Positions 44,489 through 52,180 of a stretch of 64,000 bases of DNA are shown here, piece after piece; position 1 is the first letter of the stretch, and every line of letters starts with the position of its first letter. The stretch lies in NCBI RefSeq assembly GCF_000383675.1, contig NZ_KB911822.1:248001-312000 (forward strand), written 5' to 3'. This DNA comes from Terracoccus sp. 273MFTsu3.1 (GTDB taxonomy: Bacteria; Actinomycetota; Actinomycetes; Actinomycetales; Dermatophilaceae). The notes beneath the pieces were generated by a model that was not told where the DNA came from, ran no database searches, and was given only the letters and a program-made list of their open reading frames with translations. Position numbers and translations under genes: made by a program.

Positions 44489-44979
44489 CCGAGCGAGGCG
44501 CCGAGCTTGCCGAGCAGGCGCGCGAGGGTGGCGCGCTCCGACGCGGTGAGTGGCTCGAGCAGGCGCGCCTCGTTGGCGAAGTGCTCGGGCGCCGCGCGGT
44601 CGATGAGCTCGCGACCCTTGTCGGTGAGCACGACGATGCGGCTGCGGCGGTCGCCGCCTGCGACCCGGCGCTCGACGAGGCCGGCGCCCTCGAGCCGGTC
44701 GAGACGCTTGGTCACGGCGCCCGACGTCACCATGGTCTGGTCCATGAGCTCGGTCGGGGTCAGCTCGTGCGGCTCCCCGGTGCGGCGCAGGGTCGCGAGC
44801 ACGTCGAAGTCGCCCTCGCCGAGTCCGTACGCGTTGTAGACCTTGACGAGCTCGGTCGTCAGGGCCAGGGCGACGCGGTGCAGCCGGCCGATGACGAGCA
44901 CCGGGGTGACGTCGAGCTCGGGGCGGACGACGGCCCACTGGTCGACGACGTGCTGTGCGTGGTCCTCGCGGCGCTCCAT
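44482..44979 (-). CDS. MarR family transcriptional regulator
   Basis: The 165-residue protein has the MarR winged helix: FDVLATLRRTGEPHELTPTELMDQTMVTSGAVTKRLDRLEGAGLVERRVAGGDRRSRIVVLTDKGRELI, with the diagnostic DxRx8LT wing. Terminal helices (AQHVVDQWAVV, EPLTASERATLARLLGKLG) form the dimer. TATATT stands 6 bases before the ATG, so the transcript is leaderless. It is divergent from an EamA efflux gene, and the 39 bases between carry palindromes, so it should repress both. Ligands are usually small aromatics or drugs. Confidence 0.9.
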   Translation of the reverse strand: MERREDHAQHVVDQWAVVRPELDVTPVLVIGRLHRVALALTTELVKVYNAYGLGEGDFDVLATLRRTGEPHELTPTELMDQTMVTSGAVTKRLDRLEGAGLVERRVAGGDRRSRIVVLTDKGRELIDRAAPEHFANEARLLEPLTASERATLARLLGKLGASLGV

Positions 44980-44985
44980 GGATGG

Positions 44986-45027
44986 AATATATCTTCTCCG
45001 GAAGGTATATTACCTTCCATGGAAGGT
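44986..45027. promoter_or_regulatory. Divergent MarR/EamA promoters with overlapping operators
   Basis: TATATT -10 hexamers face both ways (44986-44991 minus, 45006-45011 plus). GGAAGGTATATTACCTTCC (45000-45018) is an inverted repeat with 8-bp arms that covers the plus -10. CCTTCCATGGAAGG (45014-45027) is a second perfect palindrome over the EamA start codon. Confidence 0.8.
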
Positions 45028-46149
45028 AATCGAGCGAGCTGGACGAACGTCGCGCTGACGGCGCTCCCCGCCGCCATCTGGGGATCCACGTATGCCGTCA
45101 CGCAGCAGTGGCTCCCACCCGGCCGTCCGCTCTTCGCCGCCACCGTCCGGGCGCTGCCCGTCGGCCTGCTCATGCTCCTCTGGCTCCGGCGCCTGCCTCG
45201 GGGCGACTGGTGGTGGCGCTCGCTCGTCCTCGGCTCGCTCAACATCGGCCTCTTCTACGCGCTCCTCTTCTTCGCGGCCTATCGCCTGCCGAGCGGCCTC
45301 GGTGCCACGCTCGTCGCCACCGCCCCCATGGTGACGATGGCGGTCTCGTGGATGCTCCTGGGCCAGCGGCCCGCCCGGGTCTCGGGGGCCGCCGGTCTGG
45401 TCGGCCTCGTCGGGGTCGCGCTGCTCGTGCTGCAGAACGGGCTCGACAAGCCGCTCGACCCGGTCGGTCTCGGGGCCGGGCTCCTCGCCGTCGTGCTGTC
45501 GTCGTGCGGCTTCGTCCTGACGAGGAAGTGGGCGCCCACCGACGACGTCGTCACCATGACGTCGTGGCAGCTGGTCGCCGGTGGCCTCGTGCTGCTGCCG
45601 ATCGGGCTCGTCGTCGAGGGCGCGCCGCCGGCCCTCGACCTGCCGGCCGTGGGGGCGCTCGTCTACCTCGGTCTTCTCGGCAGCGGCGTCGCCTACGTCC
45701 TGTGGTTCCGGGGGTTGGCGATCCTCGGCCCGACCTCCGCCTCGATCATCGGCCTCGTCAACCCGGTGATCGGCGTCCTGCTCGGCGTCGCGCTCCTCGG
45801 CGAGCGCTTCGGTCCCGTGCACCTCGTCGCCATGGTCCTCGTCATCGGCAGCGTCCTCGCTGCACAGGAGCCGGTCCGGGCCCGTTTCTCCCGGCGCGCC
45901 CCGTCGACCGGCGAGCGCACGTCGACCCGGCGGCATACGCCCGCTCTTCCCAGCGGGGCTCCGGCGGGTAAGGCTGTGGCATGGCCACCGACACCGACCA
46001 CACTTTCGACGTCATCGTCATCGGGCTCGGACCGGGCGGTGAGCACGTCGCCGGGAGCCTCGCCGAGCGCGGCCTGCGCGTGCTCGGCGTCGACCGCCGA
46101 CTCGTGGGCGGTGAGTGCCCCTACTGGGGCTGCATCCCGTCGAAGATGA
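45019..46149 (+). CDS. EamA (DMT) family transporter with overlapping C-terminal tail
   Basis: The frame is open before it, but ATG 45019 lies 7 bases after TATATT and starts MEGNRASWTNVALTALPAAIWGSTYAV, a normal first helix. Ten hydrophobic helices in two EamA repeats follow, ending near residue 285 (VLVIGSVLAAQEP). The remaining 90 residues are Ser/Thr/Pro-rich, and the last 169 bases overlap the next gene in another frame. Most EamA proteins stop soon after helix 10, so this tail may be real, or may reflect a lost stop or sequence error. Likely drug or metabolite efflux under MarR control. Confidence 0.85.
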   Translation: MEGNRASWTNVALTALPAAIWGSTYAVTQQWLPPGRPLFAATVRALPVGLLMLLWLRRLPRGDWWWRSLVLGSLNIGLFYALLFFAAYRLPSGLGATLVATAPMVTMAVSWMLLGQRPARVSGAAGLVGLVGVALLVLQNGLDKPLDPVGLGAGLLAVVLSSCGFVLTRKWAPTDDVVTMTSWQLVAGGLVLLPIGLVVEGAPPALDLPAVGALVYLGLLGSGVAYVLWFRGLAILGPTSASIIGLVNPVIGVLLGVALLGERFGPVHLVAMVLVIGSVLAAQEPVRARFSRRAPSTGERTSTRRHTPALPSGAPAGKAVAWPPTPTTLSTSSSSGSDRAVSTSPGASPSAACACSASTADSWAVSAPTGAASRRR

Positions 46150-47348
46150 TGATCCGCGCCGCCGATGCGCTCGCCGAGGCACGTCGTGTCGACGGGCTGG
46201 CGGGGTCGGTCGGCGACGTCACGCCCGACTGGTCGGTCGTCGCCACGCGCATCCGCGAGGAGGCGACCGACGGCTGGGACGACAAGGTCGCCGTCGAGCG
46301 ACTGACCGGCAAGGGCGCGACCTTCGTCCGCGGCACGGCCCGGATCGCGGGACCGGGCCGCGTCGACGTCGACGGCACCGCCTACACGGCGACGACGGGC
46401 ATCGTCGTCAACACCGGCACCACGGCAGCGATCCCACCGGTCGACGGTCTCGCGGACACGCCCTACTGGACCAACCACGACATCGTCGAGGCGACCGAGC
46501 TGCCTGCGTCGGTCGTCGTGCTCGGCGGTGGTGCCATCGGCTGCGAGCTGAGCCAGGTCATGGCCCGGTTCGGCGTCGACGTGACGGTCGTCGAGGCCGC
46601 CGACCGCATCCTCGCGCTCGAGGAGCCCGAGGCATCCGAGCACCTCAAGCGTGCTCTCGAGGCCGACGGCATCACCGTGCGAGACGGTGTCGGCGCCGAG
46701 AAGGTCACCCACGACGGCTCGACGTTCACGGTCACGCTGGCCGACGGCTCGACGCTGGCCGCCGAGAAGCTCCTCGTCGCCACCGGCCGCCGGGCCGACC
46801 CCGCCGCCGTCGGGCTCGACACGGTCGGCGTCGCCCGGGACTCGCGCACGGCGCCCGTCGACGACCGCTGCCGCGTCGCCGACGGCGTCTGGGCCATCGG
46901 CGACATCACCGGGAAGGGCGCCTTCACGCACGTCTCGATGTACCAGGCGGGGGTCGTCATCCGTGACGTCCTCGGCGACGACGGCCCACCGGCGGAGTAT
47001 GCCGCCCTCCCGCGCGTCACGTTCACCGATCCCGAGGTGGGTGCCGTCGGGATGACGGAGGCGCAGGCTCGCGAGAAGCTCGCGAACGTCCACGTCGGCG
47101 TCACCCCGCTCGGCGAGACGACCCGCGGCTGGATCGCCAAGGCGGACGGTCTCATCAAGGTCGTCGCCGATGCCGACCGAGGCGTCCTCGTCGGCGCCAC
47201 GACGATGGGTCCGGCCGGGGGAGAGGTGCTCGGGGCGCTCGCCGTCGCCGTGCACGGCGAGGTCCCCATCGAGCGGCTCCGCTCGATGATCTACGCCTAC
47301 CCGACGCTCCACCGCGGCATCGAGGACGCGCTCGGCCGCCTTGCCTGA
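45981..47348 (+). CDS. FAD-dependent pyridine nucleotide-disulfide oxidoreductase
   Basis: The 455-residue protein has an FAD-binding start DVIVIGLGPGGEHVAGSLAERG, the redox-active disulfide in GGECPYWGCIPSK (CxxxxC), an NAD(P)-binding motif VVVLGGGAIGCELSQVMARFG, and the second FAD contact VWAIGDITGKGAFTHVS. The C-terminal dimerisation domain begins RVTFTDPEVGAVGMTEAQA and ends IYAYPTLHRGIEDAL, where class I enzymes use a histidine. This fits dihydrolipoamide dehydrogenase, mercuric reductase or mycothione reductase-like proteins; the electron acceptor is not evident. ATG 45981 is required by the GxGxxG position. Confidence 0.9.
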   Translation: MATDTDHTFDVIVIGLGPGGEHVAGSLAERGLRVLGVDRRLVGGECPYWGCIPSKMMIRAADALAEARRVDGLAGSVGDVTPDWSVVATRIREEATDGWDDKVAVERLTGKGATFVRGTARIAGPGRVDVDGTAYTATTGIVVNTGTTAAIPPVDGLADTPYWTNHDIVEATELPASVVVLGGGAIGCELSQVMARFGVDVTVVEAADRILALEEPEASEHLKRALEADGITVRDGVGAEKVTHDGSTFTVTLADGSTLAAEKLLVATGRRADPAAVGLDTVGVARDSRTAPVDDRCRVADGVWAIGDITGKGAFTHVSMYQAGVVIRDVLGDDGPPAEYAALPRVTFTDPEVGAVGMTEAQAREKLANVHVGVTPLGETTRGWIAKADGLIKVVADADRGVLVGATTMGPAGGEVLGALAVAVHGEVPIERLRSMIYAYPTLHRGIEDALGRLA

Positions 47349-47385
47349 GCGGCGCGTTGCGCCGACGGCAGCGGGCGCTGCCTGC

Positions 47386-47414
47386 GTCAGTGCTCCGTGT
47401 GGCGGGGCACTGAC
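47386..47414 (+). terminator. Hairpin after the disulfide oxidoreductase
   Basis: GTCAGTGC and GCACTGAC form an 8-bp stem with a 13-base loop, 37 bases after the stop codon. A smaller GCAGC/GCTGC stem precedes it. Confidence 0.5.
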
Positions 47415-47516
47415 CGGGCGACCTTCGGGTGACGGGTCGGTGACGGCCGCGCGGCGCGCGGGCGACGAGCATCCGGGCCTGCACGGGCGGCTCGAGGCGG
47501 GCGATACGGTGAGCGC

Positions 47517-48374
47517 ATGGCACAGCGACTGCTCGCCCTCGACCTCGACGGCACGACCCTCAACCACATGGGCGAGCTCTCCGACCGCGTCCGTGACGCC
47601 GTCCAGGCGCTGCCCGACGACGTCGCCGTCGTCATCGCGACGGGCCGCTCGATCATCGCGACGACGCCCATCCTCCAGGCGCTCGGCCTGCGCCAGGGTT
47701 ACGCCATCTGCTCCAACGGTGCGCTGACGCTCCGGCTCGACCCGGCTGCGGCAGAGGGCTACTCGATCATCGACATGGTGACCTTCGACCCGCGGGCGGT
47801 GCTCGAGAAGATGCGCGTCGCCCTGCCCGACGCGCTCATCGCCGTCGAGGAGCCCGGCGTCGGCTTCAAGGTGAGCAAGCACTTCCCCGACGGTGAGCTC
47901 ATGGGCGAGTCCCGCGAGGTCGACTGGGACGAGCTCATCGCGCACCCCGTCACCCGCGTCACCCTCCGCCAGCCCGAGGCCACGGCCGAGGAGTTCATGG
48001 AGATGGTCGAGCGCGCCGGCCTGCACGGGGTGTCGTATGCCGTCGGCTGGTCCGCGTGGCTCGACATCAACCCCGAGGGTGTGTCCAAGGCGAGTGCGCT
48101 CGAGCTCGTCCGTCGCCAGCTGCGCGTCGAGCCGATCCACACCGTCGCGTGCGGCGACCAGCGCAACGACCTCGAGATGCTGCACTGGGCCGCGTGGGGC
48201 GTCGCCATGGGCAACGCCCCCGACCAGGTCAAGGCCGTTGCCGATGAGGTCACTGGCCATGTCGACGACGACGGACTCGTGCCCGTGCTCGAGGCCGTCG
48301 CGCAGGCCGCGCGGGCAGGTGTCGCCTTCCGCGACGGTGTCGAGTCGGCCGCGACCGCGCGGCTCGAGCTCTAG
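47517..48374 (+). CDS. HAD superfamily phosphatase (Cof-type)
   Basis: The 285-residue protein carries all HAD motifs: LLALDLDGTTL (motif I, nucleophile Asp), VVIATGRS (motif II), SKASALELV (motif III lysine) and VACGDQRNDLEML (motif IV). The long cap between motifs I and III is the Cof/type IIB kind, as in sugar-phosphate or cofactor phosphatases. TACGGT stands 6 bases before the ATG and no ribosome binding site is seen, so translation is probably leaderless. 21 bases separate it from the next gene, so they may be co-transcribed. Confidence 0.9.
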   Translation: MAQRLLALDLDGTTLNHMGELSDRVRDAVQALPDDVAVVIATGRSIIATTPILQALGLRQGYAICSNGALTLRLDPAAAEGYSIIDMVTFDPRAVLEKMRVALPDALIAVEEPGVGFKVSKHFPDGELMGESREVDWDELIAHPVTRVTLRQPEATAEEFMEMVERAGLHGVSYAVGWSAWLDINPEGVSKASALELVRRQLRVEPIHTVACGDQRNDLEMLHWAAWGVAMGNAPDQVKAVADEVTGHVDDDGLVPVLEAVAQAARAGVAFRDGVESAATARLEL

Positions 48375-48395
48375 ACCCGGACGACGGGGTCCCGC

Positions 48396-49322
48396 GTGCC
48401 GATCGTCTTCGTCCACGGCGTCGCGGTCCGCGACGAGGACCCCACCCTCGCCCGGGCGACGCGGGCCTTCGGGGAGGTCCCCTGGACCACCATCGAGGCG
48501 CAGCTGCGTGAGCACGTCGCGCCCGCCGTCTCGGACGACCCCACCGGGGTGCCGATCATGCGGATCTACTGGGGTGACCTCGGCGCCCACTTCGCCTTCG
48601 GCGGCCGATCCCTCGTCTCGCGACCGCTCGACCTGCCGGAGGCGGCCCAGGACGCTGCAGGCGCCGTGGCGGAGGCCGCCGCCGAGGTCGTCGACGACGT
48701 CGCTCCCGCGCCGCGGCACATCCGACGGCTGCGCGGGGCGGCCACGTCGCTGCGGCGGCCGCTCGAGGACTTCGTGCCGGTCTTCCTCGGCGACGTCCTG
48801 ACCTACGTGTCGACGCGAGGCAGTGCCGAGGCGCCGGGGCCGATCGTCGAACGCGTCCTGGCCGGCCTCGACGCCGCGGCCTTCGCCGCCGAGAGCCGGG
48901 ACGAGCCGCTCGTCGTGCTCACCCACAGCATGGGCGGACAGATCGTCTACGACCTCGTCACCCATTTCCTGCCCCGGATGCCGGAGCACCGGGGCATCCG
49001 CATCGACTACTGGTGCGCGGCCGCCTCGCAGGTCGGCCTCTTCGAGGAGCTCGGGCTCTTCCTCGAGAGCGCGCCCGACCGCGGGCCCGGCCCGGCGGCA
49101 TACCCCCCTCCCGAGCACCTCGGTGGCTGGTGGAACGTGTGGGACCACGCCGACCTGCTGAGCTTCCGTGCGGAGGGCATCGTCGAGGGCGTCGACGACT
49201 CGGCGTTCTTCGCGGCGGGCAGTCTCGCGACCGACCACTACCGCTATCTCGCGAACGCCGACTTCTACCGCGCCCTCGCCGGCCGCGTCCGTGCCAGCAT
49301 CGGACGACCGGACCGTCGCTGA
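48396..49322 (+). CDS. Alpha/beta hydrolase fold protein
   Basis: The 308-residue protein begins PIVFVHGVAVRDEDPTLARA (oxyanion HG), has the nucleophile elbow VVLTHSMGGQIVYDL near 188, and an acid/histidine pair probably in DHADLLSF and ATDHYRYL. Long helical insertions around residues 60-150 (DLPEAAQDAAGAVAEAAAEVVDDV) lack a match I know. Its GTG start is 21 bases after the HAD stop. Length exceeds that of a minimal lipase domain. The substrate is unknown; cytoplasmic, since no signal peptide is present. Confidence 0.78.
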   Translation: MPIVFVHGVAVRDEDPTLARATRAFGEVPWTTIEAQLREHVAPAVSDDPTGVPIMRIYWGDLGAHFAFGGRSLVSRPLDLPEAAQDAAGAVAEAAAEVVDDVAPAPRHIRRLRGAATSLRRPLEDFVPVFLGDVLTYVSTRGSAEAPGPIVERVLAGLDAAAFAAESRDEPLVVLTHSMGGQIVYDLVTHFLPRMPEHRGIRIDYWCAAASQVGLFEELGLFLESAPDRGPGPAAYPPPEHLGGWWNVWDHADLLSFRAEGIVEGVDDSAFFAAGSLATDHYRYLANADFYRALAGRVRASIGRPDRR

Positions 49323-49350
49323 GCCGTCGCCGGAGGATTCCCGGGTGTCG

Positions 49351-49377
49351 TGTCGAGAACCGTCCGACCCGTTCGAC
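49351..49377 (+). promoter_or_regulatory. ECF42-type promoter of the DGPF/sigma operon
   Basis: TGTCGA (49351-49356), 17 bp, then CGAC (49374-49377) precedes the DGPF gene. From memory of published ECF42 work, members recognise TGTCGA at -35 and CGA/TC at -10, so the operon is probably autoregulated by its own sigma factor. Confidence 0.65.
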
Positions 49378-49430
49378 GTAGAGGTGAGCACGGTCCGACG
49401 ACCGTGCACCGACCGCAGGAGGAGACCGCC

Positions 49431-49871
49431 ATGCGTTTCATGATCATCGTCCACAGCACCCCCGAGACCGAGCAGGGCACGACCGGCACCGAGCAGCAGT
49501 TCGCCGACATGCAGGCCTACAACGAGGAGATGCTCAAGGCGGGCGTCTTCGTCGACGGGCAGGGGCTGCACCCGAGTGCCAAGGGCGCACGCGTCACCTA
49601 CGAGGACGGTGACTGGGTCGTCACCGACGGACCCTTCGCCGAGGCCAAGGAGCTCGTCGCCGGCTTCAGCATCATCGACGTCAGCTCCCGCGAGGAGGCG
49701 CTCGAGTGGCTCCGGAAGTGGCCGGTCTCGTGCGCGCCCGACCCGGGCCAGGCGCTCGAGCTGCGCCAGGTCTTCTCGCCCGAGGACTTCGGCGACGCCT
49801 TCACCCCCGAGCTGCGCGAGCGCGAGGAGCAGATGCGCGCCGAGGCCGCCCGCAACGCCGCCCAGGGCTGA
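49431..49871 (+). CDS. DGPF/YCII-related protein, ECF42 partner
   Basis: The 146-residue protein has the YCII/DGPF fold: RFMIIVHSTPETEQG, then LHPSAKGARVTYEDGDWVVTDGPFAEAKELVAGFSIIDVSSREEALEWLRKWP. DGPFAEAKE is the defining motif. AGGAGGAG precedes the ATG at an ideal distance. DGPF proteins are the constant neighbours of ECF42 sigma factors, as here 30 bases upstream of one. The family has been proposed to sense or modulate the sigma factor, or to bind small molecules, but the role is unsettled. Confidence 0.92.
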   Translation: MRFMIIVHSTPETEQGTTGTEQQFADMQAYNEEMLKAGVFVDGQGLHPSAKGARVTYEDGDWVVTDGPFAEAKELVAGFSIIDVSSREEALEWLRKWPVSCAPDPGQALELRQVFSPEDFGDAFTPELREREEQMRAEAARNAAQG

Positions 49872-49901
49872 ACCGACACCGGTCCGTGCCAGAGTGTCGG
49901 G

Positions 49902-51227
49902 GTGTCATCCACCGCCGACCAGACCCACGAGACCACCGCGTCACAGGCCACTCGGGCATCCCACGACGACGTCCAGCGCACGCTCGAGGCCGTGTGGCGC
50001 ATGGAGGCCGCCAAGGTGACGGCCGTCGTCGCCCGCGTCGTGGGCGACGTCGGTCTCGCCGAGGACCTCGCGCAGGACGCGTTCGTGCAGGCGCTCGAGC
50101 AGTGGCCGCGCGACGGGATCCCGACGAAGCCAGGTGCCTGGCTGACGGCGACCGCGAGGCGGCGGGCCATCGACCGCATCCGGCGCGACGTCAACCTCGC
50201 GAGCAAGCTGCAGCAGGTGGGACACATGGAGGAGCTGCGCGTGGCCGAGCTGGCCGAGGGCGACTTCGACGCCGCGCTCGAGGACATCGACGACGACGTG
50301 CTCGGCCTCGTCTTCGCAGCGTGCCATCCCGCGCTGACGGCCCAGGCGCGAATCTCCTTGACGCTGAGGATGATCGGTGGCCTGACGACGCGCGAGATCG
50401 CCCGCGCCTTCCTCACCACCGAGCCGACCATCGCCCAGCGGATCTCGCGGGCGAAGAAGACCCTGAGCCAGGACGGCGTCACCATCGAGGTGCCGTCGGG
50501 CGCCGAGCTGGCCCCACGCCTCGCGTCGGTCCTCGAGGTCGTCTACCTCATCTTCAACGAGGGGTATGCCGCCACGTCGGGTCGCGACTGGGTGCGCGGC
50601 GACCTCATGGAGGAGGCCATCCGGCTCGGACGCGTGCTCGCGGCCCTGGCGCCCGGGGAGCCCGAGGTGCACGGCCTGCTCGCCCTCATGGAGATCCAGG
50701 CCTCGCGCACCCGGGCCCGCATCGGTCCCGACGGCGAGCCCGTTCTGCTCCTCGACCAGGACCGCACGAAGTGGGACTGGGCCCTCATCCGTCACGCGCT
50801 CGCAGCGCTCGAGCGTGCCGTGTCGCTCGTGGACCCCGCGCGTGGTGCCGCCGGCCCCTACGTGCTCCAGGCCGCCATCGCCGCGTGTCACGCCCGCGCC
50901 CGCACGGCCGACGCCACCGACTGGGCGCGCATCGTCGCGCTCTACGCCCAGCTCGGAGCGAGTCGCCCGTCGCCCGTCATCGACCTCAACCGTGCGGTGG
51001 CCCTGTCCTACGCCGAGGGGCCGGCCGCCGCGCTCGAGGTCGTCGACGGACTCGTGGCCTCAGGATCGCTCGCCGACTACCACCTGCTGCCGAGCGTCCG
51101 TGGCGACCTGCTCGCCCGCCTCGGCCGCGACGAGGAGGCCCGCGCCGAGTTCGCCCGCGCGGCAGGGATGACGCAGAACGACGCCGAGAAGGCGCTGCTG
51201 CTGCGCCGCGCCGCCGGCGACGGCTGA
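49902..51227 (+). CDS. ECF42 RNA polymerase sigma factor
   Basis: The 441-residue protein carries sigma region 2 (EDLAQDAFVQALEQWPRDGIPTKPGAWLTATARRRAIDRIRRD) and region 4 (GGLTTREIARAFLTTEPTIAQRISRAKKTL). A 200-residue C-terminal TPR-like extension follows, with the ECF42 signature LLDQDRTKWDWALI. It has no anti-sigma gene beside it, as usual for this group, where the C-terminal domain controls activity. GTG start. The ECF42-type promoter upstream of its DGPF partner implies autoregulation. Target genes elsewhere are unknown. Confidence 0.93.
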   Translation: MSSTADQTHETTASQATRASHDDVQRTLEAVWRMEAAKVTAVVARVVGDVGLAEDLAQDAFVQALEQWPRDGIPTKPGAWLTATARRRAIDRIRRDVNLASKLQQVGHMEELRVAELAEGDFDAALEDIDDDVLGLVFAACHPALTAQARISLTLRMIGGLTTREIARAFLTTEPTIAQRISRAKKTLSQDGVTIEVPSGAELAPRLASVLEVVYLIFNEGYAATSGRDWVRGDLMEEAIRLGRVLAALAPGEPEVHGLLALMEIQASRTRARIGPDGEPVLLLDQDRTKWDWALIRHALAALERAVSLVDPARGAAGPYVLQAAIAACHARARTADATDWARIVALYAQLGASRPSPVIDLNRAVALSYAEGPAAALEVVDGLVASGSLADYHLLPSVRGDLLARLGRDEEARAEFARAAGMTQNDAEKALLLRRAAGDG

Positions 51228-51346
51228 GCGGCCGCCGACCTGCGCGGTCGCCCAAACCGCCGATCCACCGGACGGGTCTGATGTATCAGGACTACCGTCG
51301 AGACACCCTGCACTGACAATGGCTGTCGATCGGGTGGAGGTCTGCC

Positions 51347-52180
51347 ATGGCCGTCGTGCACCAGAGCTGTGTCGGCTACGGCGCCGAGCCCTTCGCGTCG
51401 CTCGTCGCCGACTATCCCGGCGACGACGTCTACCCGTCGGCCGACTTCCGCACCGAGTGGGGGCCCGTCTTCCACCGGGGACGGCTCGACGGCAGCGCCC
51501 GCGTGCTCGTCCTCGGCCAGGATCCCGCGACGCACGAGGCGATCTCGCGCCGCATCCTCGTCGGTGAGGCCGGCCAGCGCGTCCAGGGGCTGCTGGCCAA
51601 GGTCGGCGTCCACACGGCACACGCCATGGTCAACGTCTACCTCTACAGCGTCTTCGGGCAGGCCGCCGGCAGCCGCCACGCCAAGGACCCGGCCATCGCC
51701 GCCTACCGGAACCGCTGGCTCGACGCCCTGCTCGTCGGCACCGACGTCACGGCGGTCGTCGCCCTCGGCGACCTCGCCGCGACGGCCTACGCCGCCTGGG
51801 TCACGACGCAGCCCGACACGGCGGCGTCGCTGCACCTTGCAGCAATCCGGCACCCCACGTACGCAGAGGGATTCGCCCGGGCGTCGGGCACGCCGCTCGC
51901 TGAGACGACCGCGTCGCAGCTCGCGAACTGGAACGACCACCTCGCCGACCTCGCTGCACACGTCGCCCCCGAAGGACCCACCGACCTGACTCCGTATGCC
52001 GCCGCGTGGGGTCCCACGGACCTCGCGCCCATCCCGGAGGTCGACCTCCCACCCGGCGCGCCCTCGTGGTGGCGCGACGTCGACGCGTGGGCGTCCCGCA
52101 CCGGCGACGACAAGCAGACGAAGCGCGCGACGATCAGCGTCGTCGTCCCGAAGGGAGCCCGCACATGGCCGGCACTGTGA
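51347..52180 (+). CDS. Uracil-DNA glycosylase family protein
   Basis: The 277-residue protein has motif A VLVLGQDPATHEAISRR and a terminal histidine motif in AAIRHPTYAEG, the two catalytic regions of the uracil-DNA glycosylase superfamily. NVYLYSVFGQAAG fills the middle. The rest is longer than in bacterial Ung and diverges, with a C-terminal tail of about 50 residues after APEGP that looks unstructured. It may remove uracil or another damaged base. Its 3' end overlaps the start of the amidohydrolase gene by 16 bases, so they are co-transcribed, though no pathway link is obvious. Confidence 0.8.
   Translation: MAVVHQSCVGYGAEPFASLVADYPGDDVYPSADFRTEWGPVFHRGRLDGSARVLVLGQDPATHEAISRRILVGEAGQRVQGLLAKVGVHTAHAMVNVYLYSVFGQAAGSRHAKDPAIAAYRNRWLDALLVGTDVTAVVALGDLAATAYAAWVTTQPDTAASLHLAAIRHPTYAEGFARASGTPLAETTASQLANWNDHLADLAAHVAPEGPTDLTPYAAAWGPTDLAPIPEVDLPPGAPSWWRDVDAWASRTGDDKQTKRATISVVVPKGARTWPAL

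Noticed and set aside
45693-49571. A 1292-codon open frame on the minus strand
   Set aside because: It lies opposite several well-supported plus-strand genes, its product is Arg/Asp/Gly/Val-rich without domains, and it is a GC-rich shadow frame.
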